DNA from: Burkholderiaceae bacterium
GTDB taxonomy: Bacteria > Pseudomonadota > Gammaproteobacteria > Burkholderiales > Burkholderiaceae_C
Direction of reading: 5' to 3'
Length of the DNA: 5,626 bases
NCBI GenBank assembly: GCA_025458585.1
Contig: JALOSD010000115.1
Coordinates: forward strand, 1-5,626
The position numbers and the translations under genes are program-made. The notes below the pieces were generated by a model, which saw only the letters and a list, made by a program, of their open reading frames with translations, ran no database searches and was not told the origin of the DNA. Shown here piece after piece: positions 1-5,626 of the stretch. The stretch's first letter is position 1, and the number at the start of each line of letters is the position of its first letter.

Positions 1-359
1 ACGAAGTCGAACGCGCCGTGCTTGACGGCGCCGACCGCGGTCGGCACGTCGGCGTGGCCGGTGAGGAAGATCACCGGCAGCAGCGCGGTCAGGCCGCGCT
101 CGCGCAGGCGCTCGAACAGCGCGAGCCCGCTCAGCCCCGGCATGCGCACGTCGAGCAGCAGGCACGACGGCGCGCGCGGCCATTGGGCGAGGGTCGGGCC
201 TGGCAGGCCGTCGAGCATCGCCTCGAACGCCTCCGCGCTGCCGAAGCCTTCCGACAGCAGCCGGCGCGTGCGCAGCAGCCAGGCCAGCGCATCGCGCACG
301 ACGTCCTCGTCGTCGACGAGATAGACCATCGGCAGACCGAGCGGCGCGCCTGCGTTCAT
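1..359 (-). CDS. dctR: Response regulator, FixJ/DctR type, receiver domain (3' end beyond window)
   Basis: Cytoplasmic partner of the adjacent histidine kinase, expected to take a phosphate and then control transcription. The 119 visible residues form most of a receiver domain. The acidic pocket is D16-D17 in VYLVDDE, the phospho-acceptor Asp is D70 in LLLDVRMPG, and the switch Thr is T100 in FLTGHAD. The stretch ending in KHGAFDFV is typical of FixJ-class regulators and leads to the conserved Lys-Pro, which falls just outside the window. The output domain (expected LuxR/FixJ-type helix-turn-helix) is therefore not seen. The start is uncertain: ATG at 359 adds ten residues before Met11 (ATG at 327-329), where the receiver fold begins, and neither has a clear Shine-Dalgarno. 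The kinase stop lies 15 bp upstream, so the two are probably co-transcribed. The dctR name rests on the neighbouring DctS-like kinase and the FixJ-type receiver. The receiver fold is near certain; dicarboxylate specificity is inferred. Confidence 0.88.
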   Translation of the reverse strand, partial: MNAGAPLGLPMVYLVDDEDVVRDALAWLLRTRRLLSEGFGSAEAFEAMLDGLPGPTLAQWPRAPSCLLLDVRMPGLSGLALFERLRERGLTALLPVIFLTGHADVPTAVGAVKHGAFDF

Positions 360-374
360 GGCGCGCAGTATGGG

Positions 375-2435
375 CTAATCGGCGCGCCCGCCGACGCCCG
401 CGGCCGCCTCGCGCACCACCGCCGCGCGCGGCGCGTCGGCCGGCAGCGTGAACGCGAACTCGGTGCGCCCGGGGCGGCCGTCGGCGGCGCGGCGCGAGTC
501 GACCTCGAGCGCGCCGCCGTGCTGCTCGACGACGGTGCGGCACAGGCTGAGGCCGAGTCCCATGCCCTCGCGCCGGGTGGTGAAGAACGGCGTGAAGAGC
601 TTGCGCGCGACCTCGTCGCCGATGCCCGGGCCGGCATCGATCACGGCGAAGCGCACCCGGCGGCGCTCGCCGGCCGGCTGCACGCGCAGCGTCAGCATGC
701 GCTCGGCCAGCGGCGTGTCGGCTTCCATCGCCTGGATGCCGTTGCGCGTCAGGTTCAGCAGCACCTGCTCGATCATCGTGCGGTCGCAGCGCACGCGCGG
801 CACCGGCTGCGCCATGTCGACCTCGACGCGCGTGCCGCTCTTGCGCGCCTGCAGCCGCACCAGCGGCAGCACAGCGTCGAGCAGCTGGTCGGCGCGGATC
901 GATTCGTGCGCCTGTTCGCGCCGGCGCACGAAGTCGTGCACGCTCTTGATCACGCGGCCGGCGCGCTCGGCCTGCTCGGCGATGCGCGCGAGCGCCTGCC
1001 GGACCTCGCCCGGCGTGGCGGCGTCGGGCCGCTCGAGCAGGTTCAGCGAGCCGGTGGCGTAGCTCGCGATCGCCGACAGTGGCTGGTTCAGCTCGTGGCT
1101 GAGCAGCGACGCCATCTCGCCGACGGTGGCCAGCCGCGCCGCCGCCTGCAGCCGCTCCTGCTGCTGGCGCGACAACTCCTCGACGCGGCGCTGCGCGCTC
1201 ATGTCGAGCACCGCGCTCATCCAGCCCGTGTGGCGGCCGCCGCCGTCGACGAGCGGCGCCTCGTAGATCATCACCGGGAAGCGCTCGCCGTCCTTGCGCA
1301 TGAACACGGTCTCGAAACCCTCGCGCGCGTCGGCCGGCGCGCGCTCGCCGGCCAGCCGCAGCGCCTGCCGTCGCGCGTACTCGTCGACCTGCTCCGGCGG
1401 CCAGTACGGCGGTGTCCGGGCGCGCATCAGCTCGCCGGCGTCGAAGCCGACCATGGCGCAGAACGCCGGGTTCACGTAGGTGATGCGCCCGTCGAGGTCG
1501 CGCGCGCGCAGCCCGGTCGACAGCGAGTCCTCCATCGCCTTGCGAAACGCCAGCGCCTCGGCGAGCGCCGCCTCGGCGCGCGCGCGCCGGCGCACGTCGC
1601 GCGCGAGCAGCAGCACGACCGCCGTCAGCGCCAGCGACAGCCCGAGCACGAGCGCGAGCGTGAGGTTCGGGATCAGGCGCGGGTGGCCCTCGACACTGTC
1701 GGCGCGCAGCTGCAGCGTGACGCCGGGCAGGTCGACGACGCGATCGGCGCGGTAGACGCCGGCGCCGCGCACCGCGCCCTCGCGCACCAGCCGCGTGCCG
1801 TCGCCCTCGACCAGGCTGATCTCGTGTCGCCGCGCGGGGGCGATCGCGGCGAGCGCGCGCTCGAGGCTCGTGCCGAGCGACAGCGTCGCGACCATGAAGC
1901 CCGCTGCGCCGCCCGACAGCGGCACGCACACGTCGATCACCTCCTCGCCGAGGCCGGCGGCCTGCGGCACGAAGTAGCTGCGCGAGAACTGCGGCGACGC
2001 CGTGCGCCGCGCATTGCCGCACGCCGCCTCGGCCTCGACGAGCATCTGGGCGCGCGGCAGCCAGCGAAACGGCGACTCGCCGTACGGCGTCGCGACGGCC
2101 TCGACGAGCGCCATCGCGTCGTCGCGCCGCTCGAGGTGCAGCAGGTCGCGGCGCGCGCGCAGCATCTCGGCGGCGTCGAAGCGCCACTGCGAAGCCGACG
2201 GGTCGCCCCACAGCAGCGACTGCAGGCTCTGCACCGTGCCGAACAACTCGCGGCGCAGCGCCGAGGCGGCCTCGGTGGCCACCGCCTCGGCCTGGTCCTG
2301 CGCCCGCGCGGCTTCGTAGTTCAGCGTCAGCACGACGAGCAGCGTCTGCGCAATGCCGAGCAGCAGCAGCAGCACGGCCCAAAGCGGGGCGCGCCGCAAC
2401 CGGCGGCGGTTGGCGAAGGCGCGGTCGGCACTCAT
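375..2435 (-). CDS. dctS: DctS-type membrane sensor histidine kinase (C4-dicarboxylate sensor)
   Basis: Inner-membrane kinase that senses a periplasmic ligand, autophosphorylates on His and passes phosphate to the response regulator downstream. Order in 686 residues: basic N-terminus and membrane segment about 17-37; periplasmic sensor about 38-254; second membrane segment about 255-277; a linker helix; PAS domain about 296-412 (RITYVNPAFCAMVGF, then FMRKDGERFPV); HisKA about 430-505 with phospho-acceptor H447 in LLSHELNQPL; HATPase about 515-665 with N-box NLTRNGIQAM (561-570), G1 DAGPGIG (600-606), F-box FTPFFTT (614-620) and G2 GMGLGLS (624-630). All catalytic motifs are intact. Two membrane segments, a periplasmic loop and a cytoplasmic PAS is the architecture of Rhodobacter DctS, which controls C4-dicarboxylate uptake. 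The malic enzyme gene next door supports this ligand, but the ligand cannot be read from sequence. The ATG at 2435 is the first in frame and lacks a clear Shine-Dalgarno. The last 20 or so residues are an Ala-rich tail. Confidence 0.93.
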   Translation of the reverse strand: MSADRAFANRRRLRRAPLWAVLLLLLGIAQTLLVVLTLNYEAARAQDQAEAVATEAASALRRELFGTVQSLQSLLWGDPSASQWRFDAAEMLRARRDLLHLERRDDAMALVEAVATPYGESPFRWLPRAQMLVEAEAACGNARRTASPQFSRSYFVPQAAGLGEEVIDVCVPLSGGAAGFMVATLSLGTSLERALAAIAPARRHEISLVEGDGTRLVREGAVRGAGVYRADRVVDLPGVTLQLRADSVEGHPRLIPNLTLALVLGLSLALTAVVLLLARDVRRRARAEAALAEALAFRKAMEDSLSTGLRARDLDGRITYVNPAFCAMVGFDAGELMRARTPPYWPPEQVDEYARRQALRLAGERAPADAREGFETVFMRKDGERFPVMIYEAPLVDGGGRHTGWMSAVLDMSAQRRVEELSRQQQERLQAAARLATVGEMASLLSHELNQPLSAIASYATGSLNLLERPDAATPGEVRQALARIAEQAERAGRVIKSVHDFVRRREQAHESIRADQLLDAVLPLVRLQARKSGTRVEVDMAQPVPRVRCDRTMIEQVLLNLTRNGIQAMEADTPLAERMLTLRVQPAGERRRVRFAVIDAGPGIGDEVARKLFTPFFTTRREGMGLGLSLCRTVVEQHGGALEVDSRRAADGRPGRTEFAFTLPADAPRAAVVREAAAGVGGRAD

Positions 2436-2512
2436 CGGCGGGCGGACACGGTGCGGCCGTTTCGGGCGGCCCTCCCGGCCGGGCAGTATGGCCCCCCCGG
2501 GGAAGCCGCGCC

Positions 2513-2529
2513 CTACGCAGTGCTACGCA
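2513..2529 (+). repeat. CTACGCA direct repeat, 10-bp period (candidate operator)
   Basis: CTACGCA occurs at 2513-2519 and again at 2523-2529, separated by GTG, giving an exact 10-bp period, about one helical turn. Both copies lie just upstream of the TACAAT box, covering the place where a -35 element would sit. Tandem half-sites on one DNA face in this position suit a transcription activator, with the neighbouring DctR-type regulator an obvious candidate. The repeat is seen directly; the operator role is inferred, and no known binding consensus is claimed. Confidence 0.4.
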
Positions 2530-2538
2530 CCCCCCTCC

Positions 2539-2544
2539 TACAAT
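2539..2544 (+). promoter_or_regulatory. Candidate -10 box of the malic enzyme promoter
   Basis: TACAAT matches the sigma-70 -10 consensus at five of six positions and stands out in a very GC-rich context, 30 bp before the ATG at 2575. No hexamer resembling TTGACA is found 16-18 bp upstream, which suggests a weak or activator-dependent promoter. Transcription would start near 2550-2552 and give a short C-rich leader of roughly 25 nucleotides. Confidence 0.45.
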
Positions 2545-2574
2545 CGGCGCCCCGCCGCCCCCGGACCCGCGCCC

Positions 2575-4869
2575 ATGTCGCACCCCGACAACCCCCGCGC
2601 CGAAATGCGCCGCGCCGCGCTCGAGTACCACGAGTTCCCGACGCCCGGCAAGCTCGCGATCGCGGCGACGAAGAGCCTGACGAACCAGAACGATCTTGCG
2701 CTTGCCTACTCGCCGGGCGTGGCCGCGGCGTGCGAGGAGATCGTCGCCGACCCGGCGCACGCGTTCCGCTACACGGCGCGCGGCAACCTGGTGGCGGTCG
2801 TCACCAACGGCACGGCGGTGCTGGGGCTCGGCGACATCGGCCCGCTGGCGGCCAAGCCGGTGATGGAAGGCAAGGCGGTGCTGTTCAAGAAGTTCGCCGG
2901 CATCGACGTGTTCGACCTCGAGCTCGCCGAGAAGAACCTCGACAAGCTCGTCGAGATCATCGCCGCGCTCGAGCCCACGTTCGGCGGCATCAACCTCGAG
3001 GACATCAAGGCGCCCGACTGCTTCTACGTCGAGCGCAGGCTGCGCGAGCGGCTGAAGATCCCGGTGTTCCACGATGACCAGCACGGCACCGCGATCGTCG
3101 TCGGCGCCGCGATGCTCAACGGGCTGAAGGTTGTCGGCAAGCGCATCGACGAGGTCAAGCTCGTGGCCTCGGGCGCCGGCGCCGCTGCGCTCGCGTGCCT
3201 GAACCTGCTGCTGCAGCTGGGCCTGAAGCGCGAGCATGTGTGGGTGACCGACCTCGCCGGCGTCGTCTACCAGGGCCGCACCGAGCTGATGGACCCCGAC
3301 AAGGCCGAGTTCGCGCAGGCGACCGACGCCCGCACGCTGGCCGACGTGATCGGCGGCGCCGACGTGTTCCTCGGCCTGTCGGCCGGCGGCGTGCTCAAGC
3401 CCGAGATGGTCGCGAAGATGGCGCCGCGCCCGCTGATCTTCGCGCTCGCGAATCCGACCCCCGAGATCCTGCCCGAGGAGGTGAAGGCGGTGCGCGACGA
3501 CGCCGTGATGGCCACCGGCCGCACCGACTACCCGAACCAGGTCAACAACGTCCTCTGTTTCCCGTACATCTTCCGCGGCGCGCTCGACAGCGGCGCGACG
3601 ACGATCACCGACGCGATGAAGCTCGCCGCCGTGCACGCGATCGCCGAGCTCGCGCAGGCCGAGCAGAGCGAGGTCGTCGCCGCGGCGTACGCCGGCGCGA
3701 CGCTCTCCTTCGGCCCGGAGTACCTGATCCCGAAGCCGTTCGACCCGCGGCTGATGATGCGCATCGCGCCCGCGGTGGCGAAGGCCGCGGCCGACTCGGG
3801 CGTCGCGACGCGGCCGGTCGTCGACCTGGAGGCGTACCGCGACCGGCTGCAGAGCTTCGTCTACGCCTCGGGCACGACGATGAAGCCGATCTTCGACATC
3901 GCCAAGCGCGGCACCCACAAGCGCGTCGCGTACGCCGAGGGCGAGGAGGAGCGGGTGCTGCGCGCGGCGCAGATCGTCGTCGACGAGGGCCTCGCGCGGC
4001 CGACGCTGATCGGCCGGCCGGCCGTGATCGGGCAGCGCATCGAGAAGTTCGGCCTGCGCCTGCAGGAGGGGCGCGACTACGACGTCGTCAACATCGAGAA
4101 CGACCATCGCTACCGCGACTACTGGCAGACCTACCACCGCATGATGGAGCGCCGCGGCGTCACGCAGCAGTTCGCGAAGATCGAGATGCGCCGGCGGCTG
4201 ACGCTGATCGGCGCGATGCTGCTGCACAAGGGCGAGGTCGACGGCCTGATCTGCGGCACCTGGGGCACGACGGGGATGCACCTCGCGTTCGTCGACCAGG
4301 TCATCGGCCGCCGTGCGGGCGTCGCCACCTACGCGTGCATGAACGGGCTGATCCTGCCCGGGCGGCAGGTGTTCCTCGTCGACACGCACGTCAACTACGA
4401 CCCGAGCGCCGAGCAGATCGCCGAGATCACCGTGCTGGCGGCCGAGGAGCTCAAGCGCTTCGGCATCGCGCCGAAGGCGGCGCTGCTGTCGCACTCGAAC
4501 TTCGGCTCGAGCCACCAGCCCTCGGCAGTGAAGATGCGCGAGGCGCTCGTGCTCGTGCAGCGGCGCGCGCCGTGGCTCGAGATCGACGGCGAGATGCACG
4601 GCGACACCGCGCTCGACGCGCCGTACCGCCGCGACCTGATGCCGAACAGCACGCTGCACGGCGAGGCGAACCTGCTCGTGCTGCCGAACATCGACGCCGC
4701 CAACATCAGCTACAACCTGCTGAAGACGGCCGCCGGCGGCGGCATCGCGATCGGCCCGGTGCTGCTCGGCGCGGCCAAGCCGGTGCACATCCTGACGCCG
4801 TCGGCCACCGTGCGCCGCGTCGTCAACATGACGGCGCTGACGGTGGCGGACGCGAACGCGGGGCGGTAG
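2575..4869 (+). CDS. maeB: Malic enzyme, MaeB type, with C-terminal phosphotransacetylase-like domain
   Basis: Cytosolic enzyme that oxidatively decarboxylates (S)-malate to pyruvate and CO2, usually with NADP+, supplying pyruvate and NADPH during growth on C4-dicarboxylates. The 764 residues match the hybrid family (E. coli MaeB is about 760). The N-terminal catalytic half (about 1-430) shows the Tyr of LAYSPGVA (Y45), the Lys of VMEGKAVLFK (K100), metal-binding E142-D143 in NLEDIKAPD, D167-D168 in HDDQHGTA, the nucleotide-binding GAGAAA (200-205), and LANPTPE and NQVNNVL further on. The C-terminal half (about 435-760) is phosphotransacetylase-like and in this family is an acetyl-CoA-responsive regulatory domain. 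By eye, its catalytic Arg and Asp of true Pta are replaced (P742, R748). The start at 2575 precedes the conserved ALEYHEFPTPGK segment; M11 (2605) is the only close alternative. There is no Shine-Dalgarno. NADP rather than NAD use is the family default and is not proven here. Confidence 0.96.
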   Translation: MSHPDNPRAEMRRAALEYHEFPTPGKLAIAATKSLTNQNDLALAYSPGVAAACEEIVADPAHAFRYTARGNLVAVVTNGTAVLGLGDIGPLAAKPVMEGKAVLFKKFAGIDVFDLELAEKNLDKLVEIIAALEPTFGGINLEDIKAPDCFYVERRLRERLKIPVFHDDQHGTAIVVGAAMLNGLKVVGKRIDEVKLVASGAGAAALACLNLLLQLGLKREHVWVTDLAGVVYQGRTELMDPDKAEFAQATDARTLADVIGGADVFLGLSAGGVLKPEMVAKMAPRPLIFALANPTPEILPEEVKAVRDDAVMATGRTDYPNQVNNVLCFPYIFRGALDSGATTITDAMKLAAVHAIAELAQAEQSEVVAAAYAGATLSFGPEYLIPKPFDPRLMMRIAPAVAKAAADSGVATRPVVDLEAYRDRLQSFVYASGTTMKPIFDIAKRGTHKRVAYAEGEEERVLRAAQIVVDEGLARPTLIGRPAVIGQRIEKFGLRLQEGRDYDVVNIENDHRYRDYWQTYHRMMERRGVTQQFAKIEMRRRLTLIGAMLLHKGEVDGLICGTWGTTGMHLAFVDQVIGRRAGVATYACMNGLILPGRQVFLVDTHVNYDPSAEQIAEITVLAAEELKRFGIAPKAALLSHSNFGSSHQPSAVKMREALVLVQRRAPWLEIDGEMHGDTALDAPYRRDLMPNSTLHGEANLLVLPNIDAANISYNLLKTAAGGGIAIGPVLLGAAKPVHILTPSATVRRVVNMTALTVADANAGR

Positions 4870-4884
4870 AGGGGGCCTCCCGCT

Positions 4885-4899
4885 GCGCGCTTCGCGCGC
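4885..4899. terminator. GC hairpin in convergent gap, possible terminator
   Basis: GCGCGC, loop TTC, GCGCGC forms a perfect 6-bp stem 15 bp after the malic enzyme stop and 43 bp beyond the stop of the convergent membrane protein gene. Its position suits a two-way terminator, but neither strand has a T-run after the stem, so it is not a textbook intrinsic terminator. In DNA this GC-rich such stems also arise by chance. Confidence 0.35.
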
Positions 4900-4942
4900 C
4901 ATCGGCGCCGGGTGTTGCGCCGGCGGCGGCGGGTCCGAAGCC

Positions 4943-5626
4943 TCAGCGCCCCAGCCGCGCGAGCGCGGCGCCGGCGCCGCGCCACACGAGCCATAGCAGC
5001 GCGAGCGGCACGACGAGTGTCTGCAGCAGGAAGACGACGATCAGCGTCACGACGTGCTCGACGGCGCGCGATGCCGCGTCCTTCAGCTCGTCGATGCGCT
5101 TGCCGACGTCGAAGCCCGGCGCCGAGCGCCACCAGCGCTGCAGCCGCTCGCCGACGCCGCCGCCGGCTTCGCCTCCGGCCTGCGGCAGCTGGCCGGCGAC
5201 CTGCCGCGACGACAGCTCGATCTGCGCCTGCCCGCTCGCGTAGGCCTCGGCGAGGAAGAGGCGGAACACGGCCTCGCTGCCGAGCGCGACCGCCGGCACG
5301 GCGAAACGCACGACGACGAGCAGCACCAGCGCACGCGCGAGCCAGCGCGGCGCATGGGCGCCGCGCTGGCGCTGCCAGGCGAAGGCGGCGACGGCGAGCG
5401 TCAGCGCGAGCGAGACCGGCCACCAGCCGCCCACGCCGACGAGCACGCGCTGCAGGCCGAACGACACGCTCGCGCCGAGCATCAGCAGCGAGAACTGCTC
5501 GATGAGGTCGTTGATCGGGTCGAGCGCCTGCCCGGGCGTGAACGTCACGCCGACGCCCGCCGGCTCGAGCGCGACCTCGGTGCCCTGCGCCACCGAGATC
5601 AGCGCGTTGAGGGCACGCGCCGCGGC
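4943..5626 (-). CDS. Multi-pass membrane protein of unknown function (5' end beyond window)
   Basis: The frame is open from the TGA at 4943-4945 to the right edge (227 codons plus stop) with no stop upstream, so the N-terminus is probably missing. A GTG at 5593 could be read as a start, but the eleven codons before it (AAARALNALIS) join smoothly to SVAQGTEV, so I treat the gene as partial. Counting from that GTG codon, likely membrane segments are about 34-53 (weak), 56-73, 86-107 and 181-204. A soluble stretch (about 115-178) between the last two is Gln/Gly-rich in part, and the C-terminus ends in short basic WRGAGAALARLGR. The segment TFTPGQALDPINDLIEQFS before the first hydrophobic stretch looks like a conserved block. 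I vaguely recognise the style as a conserved proteobacterial inner-membrane family but cannot name it or give a role. It converges on the malic enzyme gene and is not in its operon. Confidence 0.8.
   Translation of the reverse strand, partial: AAARALNALISVAQGTEVALEPAGVGVTFTPGQALDPINDLIEQFSLLMLGASVSFGLQRVLVGVGGWWPVSLALTLAVAAFAWQRQRGAHAPRWLARALVLLVVVRFAVPAVALGSEAVFRLFLAEAYASGQAQIELSSRQVAGQLPQAGGEAGGGVGERLQRWWRSAPGFDVGKRIDELKDAASRAVEHVVTLIVVFLLQTLVVPLALLWLVWRGAGAALARLGR

Larger units (their letters stand above)
2436..2574. promoter_or_regulatory. Divergent intergenic region between dctS-like and maeB-like genes
   Basis: This 139-bp stretch separates the two divergent starts and must hold the promoters of both transcription units. 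It contains a perfect 10-bp palindrome CCCGGCCGGG (2474-2483), a GGCCG/CGGCC inverted repeat (2455-2459 and 2467-2471), a C-run (2492-2498), a CTACGCA direct repeat (2513-2529) and a TACAAT box (2539-2544). On the leftward side the best -10-like hexamer is CATACT (reverse complement of 2485-2490, four of six matches) with no recognisable -35, so the dctS promoter is not resolved. No Shine-Dalgarno-like sequence sits at the usual distance from either start codon. Confidence 0.7.

Noticed and set aside
2474..2483. Perfect palindrome CCCGGCCGGG in the intergenic region, considered as an operator
   Set aside because: It consists only of G and C in a genome of very high GC content, so chance palindromes of this kind are common. 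There is no second copy or supporting context.
2353..2574. Upstream in-frame extension of the malic enzyme to an ATG at 2353
   Set aside because: The extra 74 residues run antisense through the kinase 5' end and across the intergenic region, are Ser/Arg/Pro-rich, and are not part of the malic enzyme family, which begins shortly before the ALEYHEFPTPGK segment.
18..3077. A 1019-codon open frame on the plus strand running across the regulator, kinase and malic enzyme starts
   Set aside because: The product is a low-complexity Arg/Ala/His/Gln-rich sequence antisense to two well-recognised genes and then out of frame with a third. Such frames arise from the GC bias of real genes. No domain is recognisable.
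4869..4879. GAGG-GGG-CCTC mini-hairpin directly at the malic enzyme stop codon
   Set aside because: A 4-bp stem with no T-run is too weak to call. The adjacent 6-bp stem at 4885-4899 is the better candidate.
3195..5243. A 682-codon plus-strand open frame overlapping the malic enzyme and the membrane protein gene
   Set aside because: It is an Arg/Ala/Gly/Pro-rich shadow frame inside maeB, with no recognisable motifs and no plausible start site.
4710..5423. A 237-codon minus-strand open frame, and a 197-codon plus-strand frame at 4912-5505
   Set aside because: Both are Arg/Ala-rich and overlap the membrane protein frame, which has clear hydrophobic segments and the more protein-like composition.

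Overview
The window comes from a very GC-rich genome. Its coding frames show strong G/C bias at the third codon position, which also creates long spurious open frames on the opposite strands. The protein families and the gene arrangement best fit a betaproteobacterium of the Burkholderiales (Rubrivivax/Leptothrix/Methylibium-like). That placement is inferred from recognised protein style, not from a database search.

Layout, left to right. (1) Positions 1-359, minus strand: the N-terminal receiver domain of a FixJ/DctR-type response regulator, whose C-terminal half lies beyond the left edge. (2) 375-2435, minus strand: a complete 686-residue membrane sensor histidine kinase of DctS type (membrane segment, periplasmic sensor, membrane segment, PAS, HisKA, HATPase). 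It lies 15 bp upstream of the regulator in the same apparent operon. (3) 2436-2574: a 139-bp divergent intergenic region with a TACAAT -10-like box and a CTACGCA direct repeat of 10-bp period, both placed to serve the rightward gene. (4) 2575-4869, plus strand: a complete 764-residue hybrid malic enzyme of MaeB type, with a catalytic malic-enzyme half fused to a phosphotransacetylase-like half. (5) 4870-4942: a short convergent gap with a GC-rich hairpin. (6) 4943 to beyond the right edge, minus strand: a multi-pass membrane protein of unknown function whose N-terminus is outside the window.

How the genes could work together. DctS/DctR-type pairs sense external C4-dicarboxylates (malate, succinate, fumarate) and activate their uptake. 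Malic enzyme turns malate into pyruvate and NADPH (or NADH), which growth on C4-dicarboxylates requires. The divergent pairing therefore suggests a small dicarboxylate-use module, with the two-component system possibly also controlling the malic enzyme gene. That regulatory link is inference. No transporter gene is visible. I see no mobile element, CRISPR array, RNA gene or clearly undescribed system. The membrane protein and the intergenic repeat are the least explained parts.
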